Part shown: one piece after another, positions 1-6,512 of the stretch
How the letters are laid out: each line of letters opens with the position of its first letter
How positions within the stretch are numbered: position 1 is the stretch's first letter
Assembly (NCBI GenBank): GCA_043808545.1
Contig: JAZDEU010000047.1
Span: forward strand, 1 to 24,169
Source: JAZDEU01 sp043808545
GTDB taxonomy: Bacteria > Patescibacteriota > Patescibacteriia > JAZDEU01
Length of the DNA: 24,169 bases
Reading direction: 5' to 3'
Notes under the pieces: generated by a model
Told to the model about the DNA's origin: nothing
The model's input: only the letters and a program-made list of their open reading frames with translations
The model's database searches: none
Program-made: the position numbers and the translations under genes

Positions 1-140
1 CTGTTGAAATAGTCGCCTCCAGCGTCATTCTGAACCCCGCTTGCGGGGTGAAGAATCCCGTGGTTAAGCAAAAAAACTCTGGGATTCTTCGCCCTCCTGG
101 CGCTCGGGCTCAGAATGACGAGACTATTTCAACAGACACT
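1..140. mobile_element. MITE-like palindromic element, copy 1 (may be cut by the window edge)
   Basis: Perfect 14-bp terminal inverted repeats: CTGTTGAAATAGTC at 1-14 and GACTATTTCAACAG at 122-135, followed by ACACT. Nested inside is a second inverted pair, CGTCATTCTGA (24-34) against TCAGAATGACG (110-120). The element has no coding capacity. It shares its ends with two longer copies at 6336 and 11939, while its interior differs. It interrupts the 5' part of gvpO. Because the window begins on its first base, upstream sequence may have been lost at an assembly break. Confidence 0.75.
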
Positions 141-345
141 ACTTAACAAAGAAGGCGAGGTTGTCAAAGCATTAAAAACAGACATTGGATGGGAAATTGA
201 ATTTGAAGTTGTGGAGCAGAGCGAGTATATGAAAAAGATTGGAATTCCAAAGCCGGTTTATGATAGGAATCTTTTTTTCATCGTATTAGATCATAATTTT
301 AATCTTCTGTCGTATGAACGCAAGGGACAGAAGTCAAATAACTGA
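115..345 (+). CDS. gvpO: GvpO-like gas vesicle protein, 5'-truncated remnant
   Basis: 76 codons. The segment from about residue 24 to the end (GWEIEFEVVEQ ... LLSYERKGQ) resembles the conserved C-terminal GvpO core as I know it: GWxVxVEVVE, then a beta-hairpin ending in GxLxxYxR. GvpO is an accessory protein of gas vesicle formation and is normally longer, with a variable N-terminal region missing here. The only ATG (115) lies inside the MITE, so the first seven codons or so are element sequence. The frame upstream carries a TAG and a TGA in the element. The natural 5' end was therefore probably replaced by insertion, and the product may be nonfunctional or re-started. The gvp neighbours support the call. 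An unrelated small protein remains possible. Confidence 0.62.
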   Translation: MTRLFQQTLLNKEGEVVKALKTDIGWEIEFEVVEQSEYMKKIGIPKPVYDRNLFFIVLDHNFNLLSYERKGQKSNN

Positions 346-349
346 ATGT

Positions 350-480
350 AGAATTTTTCCGCGTAGTTCAGCGTAATAATCCGCGTTCACTCCGTTAGAT
401 GTTTTACTATCTCACTGGGTAAATTTGCGAGACAAGGATTCCGCGGAATAAACGCAGATTGCAACGCGGATTGACCGCGG
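350..480. repeat. Noncoding repeat-like segment between gvpO and gvpL
   Basis: About 130 bases without a gene. It contains a perfect 10-bp inverted pair, AATCCGCGTT (378-387) and AACGCGGATT (463-472), and several CCGCGG and CGCAGATT words. The same AATCCGCGTT word appears inside the large secreted-protein gene near 21491. The segment ends directly at the gvpL start, so it supplies that gene's leader. It is probably a degenerate dispersed repeat. No promoter is obvious. Confidence 0.5.
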
Positions 481-1308
481 ATGTATTATGATATGATGGG
501 TTTTTATGTATATTGCATTCGCGCAAAGAATAAAAAAAAGATTAGCGGCTATATTGCTAACGGAGTTGAGTTTGGAGGAAATGTATCAACGATTTTTTTT
601 AGAGAGATAGAAGTAATTGTAAGCAATATTGATTTTTTGCAATTTAATGAAAAAAAAATTAAAGAAAAACTGCAAGAAGATGTGAAATGGGCGGAGGAAA
701 ATGTGCGGCGGCATCATGACATAGTGGCAGAAGCATCTGCGACAGGCGCAGTTATTCCTATGAAATTCGGGACAATCTTTAAAACAAAAAAAAGTTTGGA
801 ATCAATGCTTAAAAATCATTATGAAAGATTTTTAAAATTGCTCGCCGAGCTTGAGGGCAAGCAGGAATGGGGAGTAAAAATATATCTTGAATACGAAAAG
901 TTTATTGAATTTCTTAAGAAAAAAAATAGTGGCGTGAAAGAAAAGGAAGAAAGAAAATCAACATTATCTGCAGGAATGCAATGGTATGCGGATAAAAAAA
1001 ACGAGGAGTCCGTTGCAGCGCAATTTGACGAAGAAATAGAGAAACAAATTCAATCATTTGTTGAAAAATTGGAAGATTTCAGCGAGCAAATAATTTTCTG
1101 CGATCTTCTGCCAAAAGAGGCGGCAGAAGGGATAAACAAAGACAATATTTTTAACGCCGCCTGTTTAATAAATAACGATAAACTTGCGTGTTTCAAAAAA
1201 ATGTTAAAGGAAATACAAAATGAGCGCGATCAAATTGGCTTTACTTTTATTGCCAGCGGTCCATGGCCGCCTTATAATTTTGTCCAACAAAATGATGCAG
1301 AAACATAA
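481..1308 (+). CDS. gvpL: Gas vesicle protein GvpF/GvpL family
   Basis: 275 residues. GvpF/L proteins are minor gas-vesicle components that bind GvpA and are thought to act early in assembly. Three conserved blocks are visible: the N-terminal FYVYCI strand; the central block about residues 84-100 (HHDIVAEASATGAVIPMKFGTIF), the family's HExVVE...VxPxxFGTxF; and GKQEWGVKIY near residue 130. The C-terminus carries SGPWPPYNFV, the family hallmark. Met 481 is the first start, but Met 493 or 496 fits the usual family N-terminus better and would avoid codons touching the upstream repeat. No Shine-Dalgarno sequence is evident. The gene overlaps the following gvpS-K by 17 bases, suggesting translational coupling. 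F and L cannot be told apart here; L is chosen because S, K and J follow. Confidence 0.9.
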   Translation: MYYDMMGFYVYCIRAKNKKKISGYIANGVEFGGNVSTIFFREIEVIVSNIDFLQFNEKKIKEKLQEDVKWAEENVRRHHDIVAEASATGAVIPMKFGTIFKTKKSLESMLKNHYERFLKLLAELEGKQEWGVKIYLEYEKFIEFLKKKNSGVKEKEERKSTLSAGMQWYADKKNEESVAAQFDEEIEKQIQSFVEKLEDFSEQIIFCDLLPKEAAEGINKDNIFNAACLINNDKLACFKKMLKEIQNERDQIGFTFIASGPWPPYNFVQQNDAET

Positions 1309-1903
1309 TAATTTAGCCAGTTCCCTGCCAACCTTTCGTCCTGATTTAAAATCTAGACCAACTACTCGCGGGCAGTTCTGCAAATCAAAGAAAGTTACGC
1401 TTCTTGACGCGCTTGATCGCGTCATTGACAAGGGTGCGTATGTGGACGGAGAAATAGTTTTACGGATTGCGGACATTGATCTGGTTTTTATCGGACTTCG
1501 TTTAATGGTTACTTCCATTTCTAATGCAGAAAGATTGCGCGGCAATGGCAGAATGGGTACGCCGTCGCGTCCGCCCGAGGAAGATATTGCTTGTATACGA
1601 AAACTTGAGGAACAACTTAGAGATATTGAAAACAGTATTCCGAAAATTATTGACGCAGGAAATCCAGAAAAGGCCGAGCAAGGAATCGCCAAATTAGTTC
1701 TTACTCTTGTTAAATTAATCAGTCAATTATTAGAAAGAGAAGCGGTGCGCAGGGTTGACTCAGGCGTTCTCTCCGAGACAGAGATTCAAAAATTAGGATT
1801 AACCTTTAAAATTCTTGAAAAAAAAATTCAAGAAATGAAAACGCTGTTTGGAATTAAGGACGAATTAAATTTGGATTTGGGGCTATTAGGACGACTTTTA
1901 TAA
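1292..1903 (+). CDS. gvpSK: Fused gas vesicle protein GvpS/GvpJ-like plus GvpK
   Basis: 203 residues from the ATG at 1292; a further upstream ATG at 1220 would run deep inside gvpL and adds residues unlike either family. Residues about 35-82 (LLDALDRVIDKGAYVDGEI...DLVFIGLRLMVTSI) form a GvpA-superfamily domain closest to GvpS/J. A Gly/Pro-rich linker (about 83-100) leads to a full GvpK domain: LVLTLVKLISQLLEREAVRRV, SETEIQKLGLTF and the C-terminal LNLDLGLLGRLL. In Bacillus and Streptomyces clusters gvpS and gvpK are separate neighbouring genes; here they read as one. GvpK is an assembly accessory protein and GvpS/J are minor shell or nucleation proteins. No internal stop or frameshift is seen, so the fusion looks genuine. 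Confidence 0.87.
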   Translation: MMQKHNNLASSLPTFRPDLKSRPTTRGQFCKSKKVTLLDALDRVIDKGAYVDGEIVLRIADIDLVFIGLRLMVTSISNAERLRGNGRMGTPSRPPEEDIACIRKLEEQLRDIENSIPKIIDAGNPEKAEQGIAKLVLTLVKLISQLLEREAVRRVDSGVLSETEIQKLGLTFKILEKKIQEMKTLFGIKDELNLDLGLLGRLL

Positions 1904-1918
1904 AATAAAAAAAATTAT

Positions 1919-2006
1919 TCCAAATGCCAAATTATGCCAAATCAATTATCAATCCCGTATTTATTGCAAGATGATTTGGGACAATTTGACCTTTGACATT
2001 TGGATT
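1919..2006. repeat. Imperfect inverted-repeat element between gvpS-K and the TPR-like gene
   Basis: The left arm starting TCCAAATGCCAAATTATGCC (1919-1938, continuing to about 1943) pairs imperfectly with the right arm ending GACCTTTGACATTTGGA (to about 2004). About 30 bases separate the arms. It resembles a short non-autonomous palindromic repeat and fills most of the gap between two gvp-operon genes. A TTG at 1993 within the right arm is open into the next gene but is unlikely to be its start. Confidence 0.5.
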
Positions 2007-2013
2007 AAATATT

Positions 2014-2286
2014 ATGCCATCAGAAGAAGCTAATAAAAATTTTTCAAGCCGAACAACAGCTAAAAAAGCGCAACAAGCGACTTTAAATATGGCTAGAGAT
2101 TGGCAAAAGTCAGAGAATACGATGCATCATGCGATCAAATCGTACGAGGATGTTATTCAGATTGATTCTGAAAGCGCAGAAGCAAATCAGGCGCGAGAAG
2201 CGCTTTTGAAAATCGCTGAGGATTGGGACAAAAAAGGTCAAAAATATGCCGCCGCCAAACTTTATAAAAATTTAATGGAAGGATGA
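2014..2286 (+). CDS. Small TPR-like helical protein in the gas vesicle operon
   Basis: 90 residues from the ATG at 2014. The upstream TTG at 1993 is in frame but falls in the repeat arm, so it was not chosen. The sequence is almost wholly helical. The pattern AIKSYEDVIQIDSESAEANQ followed by LKIAEDWDKKGQKYAAAKLY looks like one to two tetratricopeptide units. There is no signal peptide or membrane segment. It lies between gvpS-K and gvpJ on the same strand, 15 bases before gvpJ, so co-transcription is likely. I do not recognise it as a named Gvp. A role as scaffold or chaperone for vesicle proteins is inference from position and fold only. Confidence 0.7.
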   Translation: MPSEEANKNFSSRTTAKKAQQATLNMARDWQKSENTMHHAIKSYEDVIQIDSESAEANQAREALLKIAEDWDKKGQKYAAAKLYKNLMEG

Positions 2287-2301
2287 TAAAAAATTAAAAA
2301 T

Positions 2302-2607
2302 ATGGATAGACAAAGAATTACTACATCTACTAACTCAACAAATCTTGCCGATATTTTAGAGCGTGTTTTGGATAAAGGAATTGTAATCGCCGGAGATATA
2401 CGGATACAGCTTGCGGATGTTGAACTTTTAAATATAAAAATCAGACTTCTCATTTCTTCCGTGGAAAAAGCCAAAGAAATAGGAATTAGCTGGTGGGAAC
2501 ATGATTCCTATCTTTCTCCAAAAGCAAAAGAGCTTGAATTATCAAAAGAAAATACAAAATTACTAAAAAAAATAGAATCATTAGAAGAAAGACTAAACAA
2601 GCTATGA
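2302..2607 (+). CDS. gvpJ: Gas vesicle protein GvpJ (GvpA superfamily)
   Basis: 101 residues. The GvpA-fold core runs from about residue 10 to 55: LADILERVLDKGIVIAGDI, then ADVELLNIKIRLLISSVEKA. It continues with EIGISWWEHD, which matches the IDWWExDPxL extension of GvpJ-type proteins rather than the short C-terminus of the major shell protein GvpA. A charged helical tail (about 70-101, KELELSKENTKLLKKIESLE) could be coiled coil. GvpJ is a minor gas vesicle protein. Its position after L, S-K agrees with the known L-S-K-J order. The start follows the previous gene by 15 bases without a Shine-Dalgarno match. It could in principle serve as the shell protein if no GvpA exists elsewhere, but that cannot be judged here. 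Confidence 0.9.
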   Translation: MDRQRITTSTNSTNLADILERVLDKGIVIAGDIRIQLADVELLNIKIRLLISSVEKAKEIGISWWEHDSYLSPKAKELELSKENTKLLKKIESLEERLNKL

Positions 2608-2660
2608 CTTGGAGATTTTTTAAAAGCAATAACAACAGTCGTGCGCATTTTAATTTCTAA
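2604..2660 (+). CDS. Possible 18-codon ORF overlapping the gvpJ stop
   Basis: ATG at 2604 overlaps the gvpJ TGA in an ATGA arrangement, the usual form of translational coupling, and reads MTWRFFKSNNNSRAHFNF before a TAA. It could be the head of a lost downstream gvp gene cut off where the opposite-strand glycosyltransferase begins. It could equally be chance. No family resemblance is seen. Confidence 0.2.
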   Translation: MTWRFFKSNNNSRAHFNF

Positions 2661-3931
2661 TGCCCCGCCTTCATGGTTGGGGTTTTAGTTTCTAATATCA
2701 ATTTTTTAATATATTCCTCTATTCCCAGCCCTTCCACTGACCTTAAGGCATTTTGCCGTAACTCGCTCCACTCATTTTTTTCAGTAATACATTTTTGTAT
2801 TATTCTCAATAATTGCTGTTTGTTTCCCGCTTCAAATATATATCCATTATACCCATTTTTTACTAATTCTGGAATACCTCCTATATTTGAGGCGATTACA
2901 GGAGTGCTATTTAAAAAACTTTCGTAGATTACGGTCGGAGAATTTTCAGCGCATAACGACGGTACAATTAAAAAATCGCCTTGAACAAAATAAGTGTTCA
3001 CTAAACTATTTTTAACATATCCGTGAATTTTTATATTATTATTTCTTTCAGTAAGTTTTTTAATTTCATCAATTTTTGTCCCAGTTCCTATAATATCAAG
3101 ATGAACATTTTTTGATTGTTTAAGAGCGTCTATTAAAAATAAAATTCCCTTATGATCCTCAATTTGTCCAATGTATAGGAGATTAAGAGAATTTTTAGAT
3201 TCCTTTATTCCCCCTTCTGCCTTTGCATTTTTAGAGTGCAACTGTTTCAAAACAGGATTTTGCATAATTACTTTTTGGGAAGCCTTAAAAAATTCTTTTT
3301 CAATATAAAAATTCATTAACCACTCTGAAGGAGAAATAACTATATTTGGCGAAGCAAACAATCTTTTATTTATCCACGAATATGTTTTTATAATTCCCCC
3401 CTTAAGGGGTGTAAGAGGGGTGTTATATCTATATTTTTTTTGATATATCAATCCAGACGGTTCTACAAGCTGAACATCGTGCAATGTATGAATATGGCGA
3501 ATACCTGCGCTACGAATTGCCATTGGCACGGTATAACCGATTCCCTTTAAATTATGCGTCATAACAACATCAGGTTTTTCTTTCTTTAATATTTTTTTAA
3601 TCTTAAAATAAGTGTGCAAATTAAAGACATCAATTAGATGCCACGGTAAACGCAACCACAAGGGTTTTTTATTTATATCACCAAACCAAAACAAATTACA
3701 TGGATAAAAGCGGATAACAGATAATTCCTCCTTTTGTGAAGGGGGATTAGAGCCTGCCCTGAGTGCTAGTCGAATGGGGTGGATTTTTTCTTTTAATTGA
3801 GGAGGTTGCGTCGTAATAACAATAACACTATTCCCCTTCTCTACTAATCCATTTACAATATTTTCTGCCACATATTCTGCTCCGCCTTTAGCATAAGGTT
3901 TATATAAACTTGTAATCACGCAAATTTTCAT
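2657..3931 (-). CDS. GT4-family glycosyltransferase
   Basis: 424 residues, GT-B fold. The N-terminal domain opens with KICVITSLYKPYAKGGAEYV, the acceptor-side Gly-rich loop of GT4 enzymes. The C-terminal domain has DHKGILFLIDAL, LDIIGTG and the EX7E motif (ENSPTVIYE), followed by STPVIASNIGGIPELV. It probably adds a sugar from a nucleotide-sugar donor to a lipid-linked surface glycan at the cytoplasmic membrane face. Donor and acceptor are unknown. Two stretches look foreign and coincide with palindromic repeats: IHPIRLALRAGSNPPSQKEE near residue 50-70 and NTPLTPLKGG near residue 170-180. It ends 4 bases inside the small ORF after gvpJ, tail to tail with the gvp cluster. Five bases separate it from the next glycosyltransferase upstream. 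Confidence 0.9.
   Translation of the reverse strand: MKICVITSLYKPYAKGGAEYVAENIVNGLVEKGNSVIVITTQPPQLKEKIHPIRLALRAGSNPPSQKEELSVIRFYPCNLFWFGDINKKPLWLRLPWHLIDVFNLHTYFKIKKILKKEKPDVVMTHNLKGIGYTVPMAIRSAGIRHIHTLHDVQLVEPSGLIYQKKYRYNTPLTPLKGGIIKTYSWINKRLFASPNIVISPSEWLMNFYIEKEFFKASQKVIMQNPVLKQLHSKNAKAEGGIKESKNSLNLLYIGQIEDHKGILFLIDALKQSKNVHLDIIGTGTKIDEIKKLTERNNNIKIHGYVKNSLVNTYFVQGDFLIVPSLCAENSPTVIYESFLNSTPVIASNIGGIPELVKNGYNGYIFEAGNKQQLLRIIQKCITEKNEWSELRQNALRSVEGLGIEEYIKKLILETKTPTMKAGH
3394..3427. repeat. CCCCT/GGGGTG palindromic element, in-frame copy 1
   Basis: The core CCCCCCTTAAGGGG is followed by TGTAAGAGGGGTG. It lies in frame inside the first glycosyltransferase, where the gene strand reads NTPLTPLKGG. 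Related copies are at 20201-20237 (coding) and 22811-22848 (intergenic). Confidence 0.65.
3729..3785. repeat. In-frame repeat insertion in a glycosyltransferase gene
   Basis: An AGGGGGATTAGAGCCTGCC...AGTCGAATGGGGTGGA stretch typical of dispersed intergenic repeats, and G-rich in an otherwise AT-rich gene. On the gene strand it encodes HPIRLALRAGSNPP within the N-terminal domain, between VITTQPPQL and the strand LSVIRFYP. No second copy lies in this window, so the repeat status rests on composition and on its fit to a loop. Confidence 0.45.
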
Positions 3932-3936
3932 AAAGA

Positions 3937-5112
3937 TTATTGCAAAAATTTTTTATAAATACTTTCTAATTTTTTAGTAATTATCTCCAAATTATATATA
4001 TCTTTTACTTTATTAAGCCCTTCCCCGCCCATTTGCCGCGCAATTAAAGGATTATCCAGCAAGTATTTTATTTTTCCTGCTAGATCTGCTTCATTTTTAG
4101 GTTCGCATAAAAGACCGTTTACTCCGTCTTCTACAACTGTTCTTACGCCCGGGAGATTAGAAACAATTACGGGTTTCGCGCAAGCCATAGCTTCAATTAA
4201 AACAATTCCGAAAACTTCAGATTTATCAATAGATGGCAGAACTGACATATAAGAAATGTTTAAAAGTTTTATTTTTTGCTCATCACTCGCGCGTCCTGCA
4301 AAGATAATTTTATCTTCTATGCCAAGCTGTCCAGCTAAATTTTCATAATATTTTTTTAAATTCCCTTCTCCGATAATAACTATTTTAAGCTGATTTTTTG
4401 TCCATTGTTCGCTATATTGATTTACAAGTATTTTAAAAGCTTTAAATAAATAATCAACTCCTTTAAAATAATGCGCTTTATCAATTCCTCCAACCATTAA
4501 AATAATTTTGTCGTCGTTTTCTAGTCCATATTTATACATTATATTTTTGTCTTTTTCTATTGGCTTATATAGATTAGCATCTACTCCAAACGGTAATTCA
4601 ATAATATTGTCTTTTTTTAGATTTATTTTTTTTGCATTGCTATTATTATAAAAATCTAAAGATGAAAAGGTTATAATATTTGCGCGTTTTAAAATACGCG
4701 GCATTATAAATTTTGTATGAAAAGCAGATATAGATTTTAATAGCCCGTTTCCCACTACATCCATATGATAAGTTATGACAAGAGGAGTTTTTTTCTTAGT
4801 GAACACTTTTTTTATCCACACAATTTCAGCCGCGCCAAAAAAAGGATAGTGAAGATGGATAACATCAAAGTTACCAATTTCTTTCCATAATTTAGGGATA
4901 AAAGCGGCATTTCCACATTTTAAAAATGGTTTTATTCTCTTTATTTTAAAACCATACATTTCTTCCTCGTTTTTTAAAGTATTATCATAAAGAGGAGTAA
5001 TGACTGTTATGTCATTCCCCATTTTAACTAATTCACGCGAGAAATAATAAGCTGTTTCATTGATACCTCCTTTATATGGTCTAAATTGGCAAACGATTTG
5101 TGCTATTTTCAT
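3937..5112 (-). CDS. GT4-family glycosyltransferase
   Basis: 391 residues, GT-B fold without membrane spans. The start KIAQIVCQFRPYKGGINETA matches GT4 openings. The C-terminal half has IILMVGGIDKAHYFKGVDYL (donor-domain entry), VIIGEGNLKKYYENLA and the EX7E motif EVFGIVLIE, then ACAKPVIVSNLPGVRTVVEDG. It likely elongates the same lipid-linked polysaccharide as its neighbours. It lies 5 bases upstream of the preceding glycosyltransferase in the same direction, consistent with one operon. No repeat insertion is seen in this one, making it a useful normal-length reference for its neighbours. The specific sugar cannot be read from the sequence. Confidence 0.92.
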   Translation of the reverse strand: MKIAQIVCQFRPYKGGINETAYYFSRELVKMGNDITVITPLYDNTLKNEEEMYGFKIKRIKPFLKCGNAAFIPKLWKEIGNFDVIHLHYPFFGAAEIVWIKKVFTKKKTPLVITYHMDVVGNGLLKSISAFHTKFIMPRILKRANIITFSSLDFYNNSNAKKINLKKDNIIELPFGVDANLYKPIEKDKNIMYKYGLENDDKIILMVGGIDKAHYFKGVDYLFKAFKILVNQYSEQWTKNQLKIVIIGEGNLKKYYENLAGQLGIEDKIIFAGRASDEQKIKLLNISYMSVLPSIDKSEVFGIVLIEAMACAKPVIVSNLPGVRTVVEDGVNGLLCEPKNEADLAGKIKYLLDNPLIARQMGGEGLNKVKDIYNLEIITKKLESIYKKFLQ

Positions 5113-5204
5113 AAAACACAGATATACGCAAATATGAAAGCAGATTTACACAGATTTTTTAATTTGTGCAATTTTTTTATGTTTGCGCTGGTTAGTAAGA
5201 AACA
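5113..5204. other. Intergenic spacer with degenerate ACACAGATT-type repeat words
   Basis: Contains ACACAGATATACGC, GCAGATTTACACAGATT and AATTTGTGCAA words, typical of decayed dispersed repeats. No promoter or terminator can be defended. Confidence 0.35.
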
Positions 5205-6326
5205 TTATTTCAGTAATTTTTCAATTTTTTCAATTTGCGTGTTCCAGTTAAAATCTCTCAACGCTCGTTCTCTTCCCCGAACACCAAATTTGTTCGCTAA
5301 GTCTGAATCAGATAATAATTTAATTATCGCATCTGCTATTTCATCTATGCTTTCCGGGTTCACTAAGATTCCAGTTTCTCCGTCTAAAACAGCTTCGCTA
5401 ATTCCACCGCTTTTCCCTGCGATAACTGGTTTGCCGTATGATGCCGCTTCAATATAGACGATCCCAAATCCTTCAACATCTCCATCAATATTTCGCGACG
5501 GCATTATAAAAATATTGCAATTTTTATATAGTTTGTCTTTTTCTTCATCATCAACTCTGCCTAAAAATTTCACATAATTTTGCATGTTACATTCTTTAAC
5601 CAAATTTTCTAAATAAGCGCGGTTTTCTCCATCGCCTCCGATAATATAACTGACATTCGGTATTTTTTTAATAACTTTAGGCAAAGCTTTAATTACCATA
5701 TCATGTCCTTTTCGTTTTACCAAACGCCCCACTGTTAAAAGGCAATGATTTTTTGACACACTTTTAAATTCGTGTCGATTAGTGTTCCAATTCGCGTGAA
5801 TTCGTGTTTCCGCACACGGATAAACCACTTGAATTTTTTGTTCCGACATCCCTTGCCCAATCACCAATTCTTTTGTGTATTCACTATTAGTTATAATAAA
5901 ATTCGCATTTTTTAATATTTTTTTAGCTAGTTTTGATTTTCTTGTGCTGTTTTGCGCCATTCCTAAATCCATACCATGAATAAAAACAGCATAAGGAGTT
6001 TTAAATATTTTTTTATGTATAAGCGCAACTGTTCCCAAAGGCAGTATTTGTCCAACTAAAATTATTTTTATGTTTTCCGTCTTTATAATTTTTCGTAAAT
6101 AAAAAAAACTAAATATCCATTTCGGCCAAATAGGAAATTTTAATATTAAATTATTTCTATAAATTTTATATTTTTGCGACGCGTCAAACTTTTCCTCATC
6201 TGTTATGCGGTTTGCCAATACAGTAATTTTTTCTGACGGCAAATTCAAACATATATCTTCATAATATTTAGCAACCCCGCCTTTACTAGGCGGAAAATCT
6301 ATTGTAAATAATAAAACTTTATCCAT
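5205..6326 (-). CDS. GT4-family glycosyltransferase
   Basis: 373 residues, GT-B fold. The N-terminus reads VLLFTIDFPPSKGGVAKYYE. The C-terminal donor domain has LLTVGRLVKRKGHDMVIKAL, YIIGGDGENRAYLENLV and the EX7E motif EGFGIVYIE, then GKPVIAGKSGGISEAV, which is close to PimB/WbaZ-like GT4 enzymes. It probably acts on the same surface glycan as the two downstream genes. An odd segment around residues 170-190 (ETRIHANWNTNRHEFKSVSK) coincides with a TTCGTGT/CACACG-rich palindromic repeat and sits just before the donor domain, where a linker is expected. It is separated from the upstream flippase by a MITE copy, so the operon may be split or attenuated there. Confidence 0.9.
   Translation of the reverse strand: MDKVLLFTIDFPPSKGGVAKYYEDICLNLPSEKITVLANRITDEEKFDASQKYKIYRNNLILKFPIWPKWIFSFFYLRKIIKTENIKIILVGQILPLGTVALIHKKIFKTPYAVFIHGMDLGMAQNSTRKSKLAKKILKNANFIITNSEYTKELVIGQGMSEQKIQVVYPCAETRIHANWNTNRHEFKSVSKNHCLLTVGRLVKRKGHDMVIKALPKVIKKIPNVSYIIGGDGENRAYLENLVKECNMQNYVKFLGRVDDEEKDKLYKNCNIFIMPSRNIDGDVEGFGIVYIEAASYGKPVIAGKSGGISEAVLDGETGILVNPESIDEIADAIIKLLSDSDLANKFGVRGRERALRDFNWNTQIEKIEKLLK
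5756..5820. repeat. In-frame AATTCGTGT-type palindromic insertion
   Basis: Includes AATTCGTGTCGATTAGTGTT and AATTCGCGTGAATTCGTGTT, the pattern of a widespread dispersed bacterial repeat. It reads through in frame in the glycosyltransferase linker as ETRIHANWNTNRHEF. Confidence 0.55.
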
Positions 6327-6335
6327 ATTTAGTAT

Positions 6336-6505
6336 CTGTTGAAATAGTATATTCTTTTGTCATTCCGACCGAGCGATAGCGAGTGGAGGAATCTGTTGAC
6401 AGTACCAAATTTGGCTTAATAAACAGATTCATCCGCTTCGCTCGCCTTCGTTCCTCAGGGCTTCGCTTCGGTCGGAATGACATGCTGCTACGACTATTTT
6501 AACAC
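6336..6505. mobile_element. MITE-like palindromic element, copy 2
   Basis: Left end CTGTTGAAATAGT (6336-6348). The right end, GACTATTTTAACAC (6492-6505), is degenerate. An internal pair TGTCATTCCGACCGA / TCGGTCGGAATGACA would form a long stem. It is nearly identical to copy 3 (11939-12112), with a handful of substitutions, one indel and a rearranged right end. It fills the gap between the third glycosyltransferase and the flippase. No clear target duplication is visible here. Confidence 0.75.
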
Positions 6506-6512
6506 CCTAATT

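Noticed and set aside
1220..1291. Longer start for gvpS-K at 1220
   Set aside because: It lies far inside gvpL and adds residues that are only the other frame of the conserved GvpL C-terminus; Met 1292 gives a normal overlap.
1204..1692. Open frame on the - strand opposite gvpL and gvpS-K
   Set aside because: The opposite strand holds two recognisable gas vesicle domains, and the - strand product has no family pattern.
1993..2013. TTG start for the TPR-like gene
   Set aside because: It falls in the arm of an inverted repeat; the ATG at 2014 is adequate.
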